From Bacteroidota bacterium (GTDB taxonomy: Bacteria > Bacteroidota > Bacteroidia > Flavobacteriales > Weeksellaceae): a stretch of DNA of 21,621 nt. The position numbers and the translations under genes are program-made. Shown here piece after piece: positions 15,501 through 21,147 of the stretch (positions within the stretch are counted from its first letter, which is position 1; every line of letters begins with the position of its first letter). The notes beneath the pieces were generated by a model. That model was not told the origin of the DNA. It worked only from the letters and a program-made list of their open reading frames with translations, and ran no database searches. The stretch is taken from NCBI GenBank assembly GCA_023426625.1, contig JAFAAJ010000215.1:1-21621 (forward strand), in the 5' to 3' direction.

Positions 15501-16212
15501 ATGATTCGAATTGAGTAAGCAGGCGTTTTGCGGATGAAATTTCCTGTTGCTTCTTCATCTGTTCCCCAGGGAAAGTTTCCCTAGGCTCTTCAGAAATTCG
15601 GGAAGCTTGGGGTAACGAATAATTTTCTTCACCAAGCATTAATTCTTTAGGCAAAACAATTCTTGCTCCCAGTAATATTTTAGCTTCATCTTCATTGTTT
15701 GCCTGATTTTGAAGAATATGAATAGCCAACAACATTTGCATTACTGCTTCCTTGATATAAAAATCCTTCTGCGTAACGACCTGATAGATCAGGTTATTCC
15801 ACAAAATAAGCTCATCGGGAGTGGTATATCCTATAGCCGTATATACTGTTTCTCTTTGCAGTGTAAATTCTTCAAATGTGCATGTTCCTTTATTTCTGGC
15901 AAGCCATGCCGCGAATTGGGAGATAATAGAATATGTGTTTTTAAAGTCAGCAAGATCAGTTATACAATCACTGTTTTGAGCAAAAAGACTTGAGTATTCT
16001 CTCAACAGGCTTTGTTTGGAACCTGATCCTGTGGTAACAGGAATATAAAAATTATCATCTGTTTTAAGGGCTTCCGGAATAAGAACAAATCTCTTATCCT
16101 GATCATTCTCATCAGATAATTGAGGACTTCTTAAGCTGACAAATCTAAATAATGTTTGTGTAGGTGTGTTTTCTACTGGTTGAGTACCAGTCTCATTTTC
16201 ATTTTCGGCCAT
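12595..16212 (-). CDS. Large signal-less coiled-coil protein, candidate toxin-delivery component (1205 aa)
   Basis: I chose ATG 16212 (MAENENETG), which has an A-rich upstream context. A frame start at 16344 would add a basic 44-residue extension, and that ATG appears to belong to a duplicated leader. No signal peptide is seen. The N-terminal ~200 residues are globular. Residues ~215-290 form a Glu/Lys/Gln-rich helix, and ~400-560 are beta-rich. Next come IADYLKVEQ (~568-576) and GEVAHIENIMAREY (~584-597), then a long charged and Thr-rich helix (~600-720) enclosing a Gly/Ala/His segment (GISAHAHMGF). The last third is mixed, ending TGNWD. I recall the VEQ and HIENIMAREY blocks only from uncharacterised proteins and can assign no function. 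Its promoter copy and position make it the lead gene of the toxin operon. Confidence 0.8.
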   Translation of the reverse strand: MAENENETGTQPVENTPTQTLFRFVSLRSPQLSDENDQDKRFVLIPEALKTDDNFYIPVTTGSGSKQSLLREYSSLFAQNSDCITDLADFKNTYSIISQFAAWLARNKGTCTFEEFTLQRETVYTAIGYTTPDELILWNNLIYQVVTQKDFYIKEAVMQMLLAIHILQNQANNEDEAKILLGARIVLPKELMLGEENYSLPQASRISEEPRETFPGEQMKKQQEISSAKRLLTQFESLKKNLSIAEKQYNREYKIEYEEQQRAYEEEIAPTIAEYNAAVTAAQQEYCEVRPPEEEYDPTDPCRRPHEIPYPVLPKFEFTFRDEISADSLVNSLKPEHLETLLSILGFEFNEEFDPANLTEPDIAQINTLVEGRNTFEEIKVLINESIEEANKKIIENTDGNNEVYTSIGGVILPASKMESDPFSYQLCPQKVGRYNTFSLSISVPDSSWDIAGMNLVHKEYGIGGQVVTSNFSYFTKSRSGNTIYLSDILASPSTMGIMLLDVTRDFEFDITFTNGQTTHFSIPDVTLRTCLSGYFETWGINNPSNPVETIDEENTFIPTGFGFKQIGIADYLKVEQSTHAYVEGEVAHIENIMAREYREKSTRRLRRSENTITTSSDTEREQLSDTTTANRFEMQTEIAKMMQEATDVGISAHAHMGFSDKYTLDLGANYAHHQSKEESTRQAVTQAQDITSRAMDRVVNKIHEERIEKIIEEFEESNSHGFDNRKGDKHVVGVYRWVDKLMKNQIYNYGKRMMFEFMIPEPAKLHLLGMVQDKSANQTTLIKPEDPRTSTTFPLKDHSFVGIESTLKYWLSKYNVQIEEMLQDNIIVGKSIDYSSTESKTASSKSDSVLIPDNYVSTSFTVKSNTSFPGPNGWGNGASLLVGYQYGSAAETPLVGFIKEVPITIATTNAHYFHVTVNIKCKIQDEYKKKWQQDTFNAIITAYEEALVEYNNKLSEEQNKAVVIKGTNPNFYRQIENTILRKNCISYMADRNANSTHGYGLEGLTSGTSFGDYETILSSTLDKYTAFVKFMEQAFEWENLSYYLYPYYWGRKSNWSKLYQSDDIDPLFRAFLQSGMARVIVTVRPGFEDAVQFYLATGKIWNGGEVPVIGDELYISIVDELKEPKGVKQGKAWLTRLPTTLNILQAESIGLKVAHALPFTTENPDDFEVPAEVITEDKFNFEKNESLLGTQSGDEQKIITGNWD

Positions 16213-16387
16213 TTTGTAAATGTTTTTTGATTTTTTTAAGTTATTGAAGGCTCTTTTCATTAGAGCATTTTCAGCGTATAGCCTTATTTTTTTAGGTGGT
16301 TTCCGGCAGAGATCTCCACCTGATGTTTTAATCAGGAGTTTCATTTGTCTGTGTTTTTACTTGTTGATTTTAGTACATAGTTCCGGC

Positions 16388-16431
16388 TGTTCAACATTTG
16401 TGAATGGTGAATTCAAAGGTTTCGTAAAAGA
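16388..16431 (-). repeat. Duplicated 5' leader, copy 1 (before the 1205-aa gene)
   Basis: About 44 nt starting CTGTTCAACATTTGTGAATG on the plus strand match 16716-16760. Both copies sit 34-40 nt inside their promoter. The similarity resumes at an ATG (A)CTCC start region (16344 here, 16686 in the other). In this copy a one-base change breaks the short frame, leaving a likely dead leader ORF. Confidence 0.75.
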
Positions 16432-16464
16432 TTAGGATGATTGGATTAGAGCGTGCTTATACCG

Positions 16465-16503
16465 CGAAAGTAATGTTGAACAGCGACAGAACCTGACGTG
16501 TTT
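16465..16503 (-). promoter_or_regulatory. Regulon promoter copy A (1205-aa gene operon)
   Basis: On the minus strand CACGTCAGGTTCTGTCGC is followed after 10 nt by TACTTTCG. It is the same 39-bp layout as copies B-D. It lies 253 nt before ATG 16212 and 121 nt before ATG 16344. The 16213-16515 gap otherwise holds only the leader repeat. Confidence 0.8.
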
Positions 16504-16515
16504 AAGATTCTCTTA

Positions 16516-16686
16516 CTATAAAATATTCTCTTCAAGAACATCGTTTTCAAAATCTTCTCTGAAGAAATTTTCAATGTCGTTAAGATAGTTTTCATAGTCT
16601 ATTTCTGCATTTTCGATGTCGCTCCATTCAATAGTGTAGAGCTCTTCATCAAAAACAATATCTGAATTGTGGTTAGGAGTTTCCAT
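16516..16686 (-). CDS. Small extremely acidic protein (56 aa)
   Basis: The ATG at 16686 opens METPNHNSDIVFDEEL and the frame ends at TAG 16516-16518. Of 56 residues, 19 are Asp or Glu, one is Arg and none is Lys. It contains an IEN repeat (DIENAEIDYENY, DIENFFRED). It has its own regulon promoter (copy B) and a leader duplicated from, or into, that of the 1205-aa gene. There is no known family in my memory. Such charge is seen in DNA-mimic and anti-activator proteins, which is only a suggestion. Its reality is supported by the dedicated promoter. Confidence 0.65.
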   Translation of the reverse strand: METPNHNSDIVFDEELYTIEWSDIENAEIDYENYLNDIENFFREDFENDVLEENIL

Positions 16687-16715
16687 AGTCTGTATTGTTT
16701 AATTGTGAATACACT

Positions 16716-16760
16716 TTCTGCTGTTCAGCATTTCTAAATGTCGAATTCAAAAGGTTGTTA
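16716..16760 (-). repeat. Duplicated 5' leader, copy 2 (before the 56-aa gene)
   Basis: Matches 16388-16431 at most positions (CTGTTCAGCATTTCTAAATG on the plus strand, then GAATTCAAA and GTTAAAAG). It lies between promoter copy B and the ATG at 16686. Confidence 0.75.
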
Positions 16761-16799
16761 AAAGTTTTTTAATATTGGGGTTTGTGTTTTGTTTGTCTT

Positions 16800-16838
16800 C
16801 AAAAGTAAGAGAGGAAAGCGACAAAACTTGACGTGTTT
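16800..16838 (-). promoter_or_regulatory. Regulon promoter copy B (56-aa gene)
   Basis: On the minus strand CACGTCAAGTTTTGTCGC is followed after 10 nt by TACTTTTG, a perfect TAnnTTTG -7 element. The start codon is 114 nt downstream. The promoter lies between the 3' end of the patatin gene and the small gene; a 16-bp A/T palindrome at 16851-16866 precedes it. Confidence 0.85.
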
Positions 16839-16906
16839 CATGGATTTTTTTATATTTTAAAATATAAGTTTTTTACATTATATTTTCCTATTATAAGTAA
16901 AATAGA

Positions 16907-17944
16907 TTATATTTTATTCCTGATGAGTTTTTGCACGATCTGGTTGAGCGTCTCTCTGTTGTCATCAATATAGCTAAGACCCGCCTGTATCAGACTTTCA
17001 ATATTACTTCTTCTGACATTGTCCATGGCAGGTGAAGCATTTTTTAACGAAGGATTGATGCGGTAATAGTTTTTCTGATTTCTCTGTCCCAATGTGCGGA
17101 ACATCTGACAAAGCTGGTAATCAACCGTTTCTGCATTGGCAGACATTAAAATATCAATAATAGGGTTCACCCAGCCAATTTTTCCCGCCTTTTCCAATTT
17201 CCTGAAAGAATAACTCTTGGCTTCAAATCCGGTTCCTATCGAAATGATGATCATATCATTGACTGCCGGATAATTGGGTTTCTGATGATTTTTAAAAACT
17301 TCTGCGAAAGGGATTTTCCTTGCTTCAGCATACGCACAGAGTGCAGGATTGTTAGCAAACATTCCTCCGTCGATCAGACTGAAGATCTGTCCATACATGG
17401 ATTTGATCTGAACCGGACTGAAATAAGTGGGAGCGGCTGAGGTTGCCCTGCAAATATCCTTTACATAAAAGTTGTCATTACTCAAATTAGCTTTCCATGA
17501 ATTAAAGAGCTTGGCTCTTCTGTTTTCGATGTCATAACTGGTTATTAAACATGGTTTTATAAGTTCTTTTAATTCTAAATTTCCAAAAAAATCATTCAAA
17601 TTTTTTTCAAGGGCTTCCTGGGAGATTTTTTCATTCAGTAATCCGAATGGATTGATCAGTTTTTCCCAAAAAGACACCTGAAATATATCGCCACCTTTTT
17701 CAGCATATAATTCTAATCCTTTCTGAATAGAATATTTTGCTTTTCGGTGTTCATCAGGACATAGAATAATAGATGAAATTAGTCCTCCCGTGCTGCTTCC
17801 GGCAACCAGATCAAAATAATCTCCAAGCTTTGCGCCCGGATCATCATAATACTGTAGTTGCTCTTCTATGTAACGCAGAATAATACAGGTGATGATTCCT
17901 CTTATTCCGCCTCCGTCCAAAGAAAGAATGGTTGTCTTTTTCAT
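16907..17944 (-). CDS. Patatin-like phospholipase
   Basis: The 345-aa protein has a complete patatin Ser-Asp dyad: the oxyanion loop DGGGIRG at residues 10-16, the nucleophile Ser51 in GSSTG (49-53) and Asp192 in IDGGMFANNP. Enzymes of this type hydrolyse acyl chains of membrane lipids. The protein starts directly with the catalytic domain, has no signal peptide, and is the usual length for a stand-alone bacterial patatin. Promoter copy C lies 98 nt upstream, so it shares control with the toxin operon and the M15 peptidase. A role as membrane-damaging effector or in self-lysis is inferred. No CD-NTase neighbour exists, so there is no support for a CBASS system. Confidence 0.9.
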   Translation of the reverse strand: MKKTTILSLDGGGIRGIITCIILRYIEEQLQYYDDPGAKLGDYFDLVAGSSTGGLISSIILCPDEHRKAKYSIQKGLELYAEKGGDIFQVSFWEKLINPFGLLNEKISQEALEKNLNDFFGNLELKELIKPCLITSYDIENRRAKLFNSWKANLSNDNFYVKDICRATSAAPTYFSPVQIKSMYGQIFSLIDGGMFANNPALCAYAEARKIPFAEVFKNHQKPNYPAVNDMIIISIGTGFEAKSYSFRKLEKAGKIGWVNPIIDILMSANAETVDYQLCQMFRTLGQRNQKNYYRINPSLKNASPAMDNVRRSNIESLIQAGLSYIDDNRETLNQIVQKLIRNKI

Positions 17945-18041
17945 GATGCATTAAATTATTCAGGAAACAAGTTTGTAGCTTAGATAATAAACCAGTAGTT
18001 CTCTCTCAAAAACGATTGGCTTTTTACATATTTCCTATAAA

Positions 18042-18080
18042 CAAAGGTAGAGGGAGGAAGCGACAGAAGTTGACGTGTTA
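18042..18080 (-). promoter_or_regulatory. Regulon promoter copy C (patatin gene)
   Basis: On the minus strand CACGTCAACTTCTGTCGC is followed after 10 nt by TACCTTTG. The promoter begins 24 nt after the stop of the M15 peptidase gene, so the patatin can also receive read-through from it. Confidence 0.85.
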
Positions 18081-18104
18081 AAATTAATTTCAGATAATAT
18101 AGAA

Positions 18105-18605
18105 CTAAGATATAACATACCCATCTTGATCCCTTTCCATTTTATAAAGCGTTTTCCAGTTGGTTTTTACGGTTCTTTTTTTAGTAGGAATTTCCTTTTT
18201 CTCAAAGTGGGAGAGGTCTTTAAAGGTTTTCCAGTTTCCTCCCCAATTCCAGCCGTGTCTGGCAAAAATTTTCACACATTCGTACCAGTCGGCTACTTTG
18301 TCGTTGTCCCAGTCTTTGGCTGTGTCCCAACTGGCTTCTTTTCCGTCTATCATCATACAAATATCTACGGCAAAACCATAGTTGTGAATGCTTTGTCCTG
18401 CTTTGGCGTTGGTTATCTTTTTTCCTGTTGTAATTCTTCCGATGGCATACAGCTTTTCCTGCTCTTCAAAAGACCTTAATCCCTGGGTGATTCTCACCTT
18501 GGCTCTTCCTGTAAGTGCCTTATCACATTCTTTAATGATTTTCTTCACTTCTTCCCTCACTGAAGGGTGCAGTTTTTCAATTCGTTGTAATGTTATTTTA
18601 TCCAT
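18105..18605 (-). CDS. M15-family peptidoglycan peptidase (CwlK/endolysin type)
   Basis: The 166-aa protein shows the M15 zinc site: His74 and Asp81 in SIHNYGFAVD, and His133 in LSHFEK. The N-terminal TQGLRSFEEQEKLYAIGR segment is typical of L-Ala-D-Glu or D-Ala-D-Ala carboxypeptidase-fold hydrolases that cut peptide stems of the cell wall. It has no signal peptide, like phage endolysins and injected effectors and unlike housekeeping exported CwlK. The ATG at 18605 lies 30 nt from the -7 element of promoter copy D. The shared promoter suggests it acts together with the patatin and toxin, for example in release of cell contents or as an effector; that is inference. Confidence 0.88.
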   Translation of the reverse strand: MDKITLQRIEKLHPSVREEVKKIIKECDKALTGRAKVRITQGLRSFEEQEKLYAIGRITTGKKITNAKAGQSIHNYGFAVDICMMIDGKEASWDTAKDWDNDKVADWYECVKIFARHGWNWGGNWKTFKDLSHFEKKEIPTKKRTVKTNWKTLYKMERDQDGYVIS

Positions 18606-18634
18606 ATTCTTAATTATCGCTTGTTATTGGAATA

Positions 18635-18673
18635 CAAAAGTAAATGTGGGATGCGACAAAACTTGACGTGTTT
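18635..18673 (-). promoter_or_regulatory. Regulon promoter copy D (M15 peptidase gene)
   Basis: On the minus strand CACGTCAAGTTTTGTCGC is followed after 10 nt by TACTTTTG, with the start codon 30 nt downstream. The conserved block is identical to copy B outside the 10-nt spacer. Confidence 0.87.
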
Positions 18674-18757
18674 ATAAATGTTTAATAAATTGATAACCAA
18701 TATTTTATTTAATATGTTAAATTTTGAAAATCAAAGATGTTTATCATCTAAAAGTCA

Positions 18758-18765
18758 TAATTTTG
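18758..18765 (+). promoter_or_regulatory. Possible -7 element of umuC
   Basis: TAATTTTG fits TAnnTTTG and lies 17 nt before the ATG at 18782. No TTG at the expected distance upstream is seen. GATG-TTTAT-CATC at 18737-18748 is a short inverted repeat that could be an operator. The regulon motif is absent here. Confidence 0.4.
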
Positions 18766-18781
18766 CTTAAAATATTTCACT

Positions 18782-20059
18782 ATGTACGCGTTGGTAGACT
18801 GCAATAATTTTTTTGTTTCCTGTGAAAGGACTCTGGATTCTTCGCTGGAAAGCAAACCTGTTGTAGTACTCTCTAATAATGACGGATGTGTGGTGTCCAG
18901 AAGTAAAGAAGCTCAGGAATTGGGGATTCCTATGGGAGCTCCGGCTTTCAAATACAAAGATCTTTTTAAAGAACATGATGTTAAAAGTTTTTCTGCCAAG
19001 TTTGAATATTATAACTATAAAAGTCAGCAGGTTATAGATATCGCCACTTCTTATGTGGATAAACCTGATTATGAAGTATACAGTATAGATGAGCTTTTTC
19101 TCGACCTAAGCAGTTTTAAATATGTAAATATCTATGATTATTGTCTGGACATTAGAAACAAGATCCGCTCGGAGGCTGAAATTCCGGTAAGCATCGGCAT
19201 TGCTCCCACAAAAACATTATGTAAAGTTGCCAACCGGATTGTAAAGAAATATCCCGATCAGTTCGAAGGGGTTTATATGCTGGATACTCCGGAGAAAATT
19301 GAGAAAGCTCTGAAATGGCTCCCTATAGAAGATGTTTGGGGAATAGGCTGGAGACTAAGTGTGAAAATGCGTGATAGCGGAGTGTACAAAGCTTGGGATC
19401 TGCTCCAGAAGCCGGAGATGTGGATCCGGAAAATCATGGGAATACACGGAGTGAGGATGATCAATGAGCTAAAAGGGATTCGGCAATTGGAATTATCGGC
19501 ACCATCCCCTAAAAAATCCATCGCGGTGACCCGTAGTTTTATGGAAATGCTTACCACAAAAGAAGATGTAAGGGAACGGGTGGAAACCTTTGCCATGTAC
19601 TGTTCCGAAAAATTAAGAAAACAGAATACCTGCTGTAAAATGGTCACGGTATTTGTGCAAACCAATCGTTTCCGAAAAGATCTCCCCGAATACAAAAATG
19701 CGATTACCCAAATCCTTCCCAATCCTACCAATTCTTCCATTCTTATCGGAAGGGTGGTGAATGAGCTCTTTGAAGCTGTTTATAAAGAAGGATTTCACTA
19801 TAAACGGGCAGGTGTTATTGTCAATGACTTTGTTCCTGAAGGAGAAAGACTGATCAGCCTTTTTGAAGAAGATGCTCAAAATCAGCATTTACCGGTAATG
19901 AAAGCCATGGATGCCCTCAACAGAAAATTCGGAAAAGATAAAGTTCGGCTTGGAAGTATGAGTGGAAAAAATACTTTCGGACGAGCAAAGCTGTCTCCGG
20001 AATATGAAGCATTTCTAAAAAACAATACCCTTCCCGAGGCTAATTTCCGATTTCATTAA
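18782..20059 (+). CDS. umuC: Y-family DNA polymerase, UmuC type
   Basis: The 425-aa protein matches UmuC over its length. Catalytic acidic residues are Asp6 in MYALVDCNNF and Asp103-Glu104 in YSIDELFLDL. GIAPTKTLCKVANR follows in the palm, then a helix-hairpin-helix region (DVWGIGWRLSVKMRDSG), the little-finger domain, and the UmuC C-terminal region. The enzyme is the catalytic subunit of Pol V and copies past DNA lesions at the cost of mutations. No umuD lies next to it in the window; the upstream gene is the divergent M15 peptidase. It is therefore either a solo copy or paired with a distant UmuD. Confidence 0.93.
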   Translation: MYALVDCNNFFVSCERTLDSSLESKPVVVLSNNDGCVVSRSKEAQELGIPMGAPAFKYKDLFKEHDVKSFSAKFEYYNYKSQQVIDIATSYVDKPDYEVYSIDELFLDLSSFKYVNIYDYCLDIRNKIRSEAEIPVSIGIAPTKTLCKVANRIVKKYPDQFEGVYMLDTPEKIEKALKWLPIEDVWGIGWRLSVKMRDSGVYKAWDLLQKPEMWIRKIMGIHGVRMINELKGIRQLELSAPSPKKSIAVTRSFMEMLTTKEDVRERVETFAMYCSEKLRKQNTCCKMVTVFVQTNRFRKDLPEYKNAITQILPNPTNSSILIGRVVNELFEAVYKEGFHYKRAGVIVNDFVPEGERLISLFEEDAQNQHLPVMKAMDALNRKFGKDKVRLGSMSGKNTFGRAKLSPEYEAFLKNNTLPEANFRFH

Positions 20060-20215
20060 AAAAAGGGGATAAAATTTTATATTCCATAAGAGCAAATTGG
20101 CGATATTTAGCCGTTGTTGTGGAATGTGTATCATTTTATTATGCCCTGCATTGTTTTTGTGATAAATTTAATTTACTGTATTTCAATTAATTAATAAAAA
20201 TAGTGTTTTTGATTA

Positions 20216-20248
20216 TTTTGCTGGAATATATATTTGGCTTTATCTTTG
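20216..20248 (+). promoter_or_regulatory. Flavobacterial housekeeping promoter of the secreted-protein pair
   Basis: TTTTG at 20216-20220, a 20-nt spacer and TATCTTTG at 20241-20248 match the TTTG / TAnnTTTG consensus of Bacteroidota. The start codon is 33 nt downstream. The rest of the 20060-20281 gap shows no gene. Confidence 0.8.
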
Positions 20249-20281
20249 CACGGAAAAATAAATTAAAAAAACACAAATTTT

Positions 20282-21142
20282 ATGGAAAAAAATATCACCT
20301 TGATAAAAGGGGTGCTTATTTTGGGTTGCTTATTTCTGAATTCAGCAAAAGCCCAAGTAGGAATTAGCACATCTAATCCACAAACCTCTTTACACATTGA
20401 CGGAGCCAAAGACAACCCTGCAACCGGAACTCCTACAACCAGTCAAATTGCCAATGATGTAGCCTTCACTTCTTCCGGAGAAATCGGGGTAGGAACTTTA
20501 ACTCCCGCTACGAAACTTGATGTACGTTCTGTAAATAATACGGATAATTCCATTGGAATCGGCGAAACTACCCAGACTGCAGCTGCTGCGGGTGCAGGAG
20601 CATTAAGGTATAATCCTTTTAGCGGAGGAAAAATGCAGTATTCTGATGGTGTTGTTTGGCAGGATCTTATTTCGAATCCTACAAAAGCTGTAGTCGTTGC
20701 AAATATTCAAGCCAGCAATTTTGCGGTTAAAGTACCTTATCAGGTTTCTACAGGACTTTCCGGCTGGAATGAGATCTCAGATCCAACGGCTAATTTCAAT
20801 CCTTCCACGGGACTTTTTACAGCTCCAAGAACCGGGGTTTATTTAGTTTCATTTACTTATGATTTCGTAAGAATTCCTATTGTATCAGGATATTTTTCTG
20901 AAGCACGATATGTGGTGAATGGAAGTACAGTGGTGAAGAAATGTATAAAATCTTTCTCCAATACAGCCAAACAGGCACAGGTAGCAGGTTCATGTGTGGC
21001 CGGAGTTCAGTTGAATAAAGGTGATACTTTGCAGCCTCATATCTATCAGTCTGTATATAATGGTAACCTGAGTTTAAGGACGGATACTACTCCTGCAAGC
21101 AATGATTATGGTTTCATAAACCTTTCAATAGTAGAACAATAA
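20282..21142 (+). CDS. Secreted protein with C-terminal C1q/TNF-like jelly-roll region
   Basis: The 286-aa protein has a clear signal peptide (MEKNITLIKGVLILGCLFLN, cleavage after AKA before QVGI). Residues ~25-130 resemble flavobacterial surface repeats: QVGISTSNPQTSLHIDG, then a GVGTLTPATKLDV segment, an SIGIGETTQTA segment and SDGVVWQDL. Residues ~135-286 are beta-rich with FTAPRTGVYLVSFTY and the closing NDYGFINLSIVEQ, which fits a C1q/TNF-type jelly roll. It probably is surface-exposed or released. A paralogue starts 5 nt after its stop, so the two form an operon. The function (adhesion, structure) is not known. Confidence 0.75.
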   Translation: MEKNITLIKGVLILGCLFLNSAKAQVGISTSNPQTSLHIDGAKDNPATGTPTTSQIANDVAFTSSGEIGVGTLTPATKLDVRSVNNTDNSIGIGETTQTAAAAGAGALRYNPFSGGKMQYSDGVVWQDLISNPTKAVVVANIQASNFAVKVPYQVSTGLSGWNEISDPTANFNPSTGLFTAPRTGVYLVSFTYDFVRIPIVSGYFSEARYVVNGSTVVKKCIKSFSNTAKQAQVAGSCVAGVQLNKGDTLQPHIYQSVYNGNLSLRTDTTPASNDYGFINLSIVEQ

Positions 21143-21147
21143 CACAA

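Noticed and set aside
13912..15993. Plus-strand ORFs of 64-102 aa inside the 1205-aa gene
   Set aside because: They are antisense shadows without start context, conserved motifs or promoters.
12595..16212. 1205-aa protein as T6SS VgrG, a Tc toxin or an Rhs shell
   Set aside because: No YD/Rhs repeats, no gp27/gp5-like order and no PAAR motif are visible, so I left it unassigned.
16851..16866. 16-bp palindrome TATATTTTAAAATATA after the patatin gene
   Set aside because: It is pure A/T with no loop room and lies in an A/T-rich gap. It could be a weak bidirectional terminator but is not supported enough to call.
16907..17944. Patatin as a CBASS effector (CapV type)
   Set aside because: No nucleotidyltransferase or CBASS accessory gene lies in the window, and the promoter ties the gene to the toxin operon instead.
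18735..18748. LexA-type SOS box upstream of umuC
   Set aside because: The GATG-N5-CATC repeat is short, and I know no flavobacterial LexA consensus that it matches.
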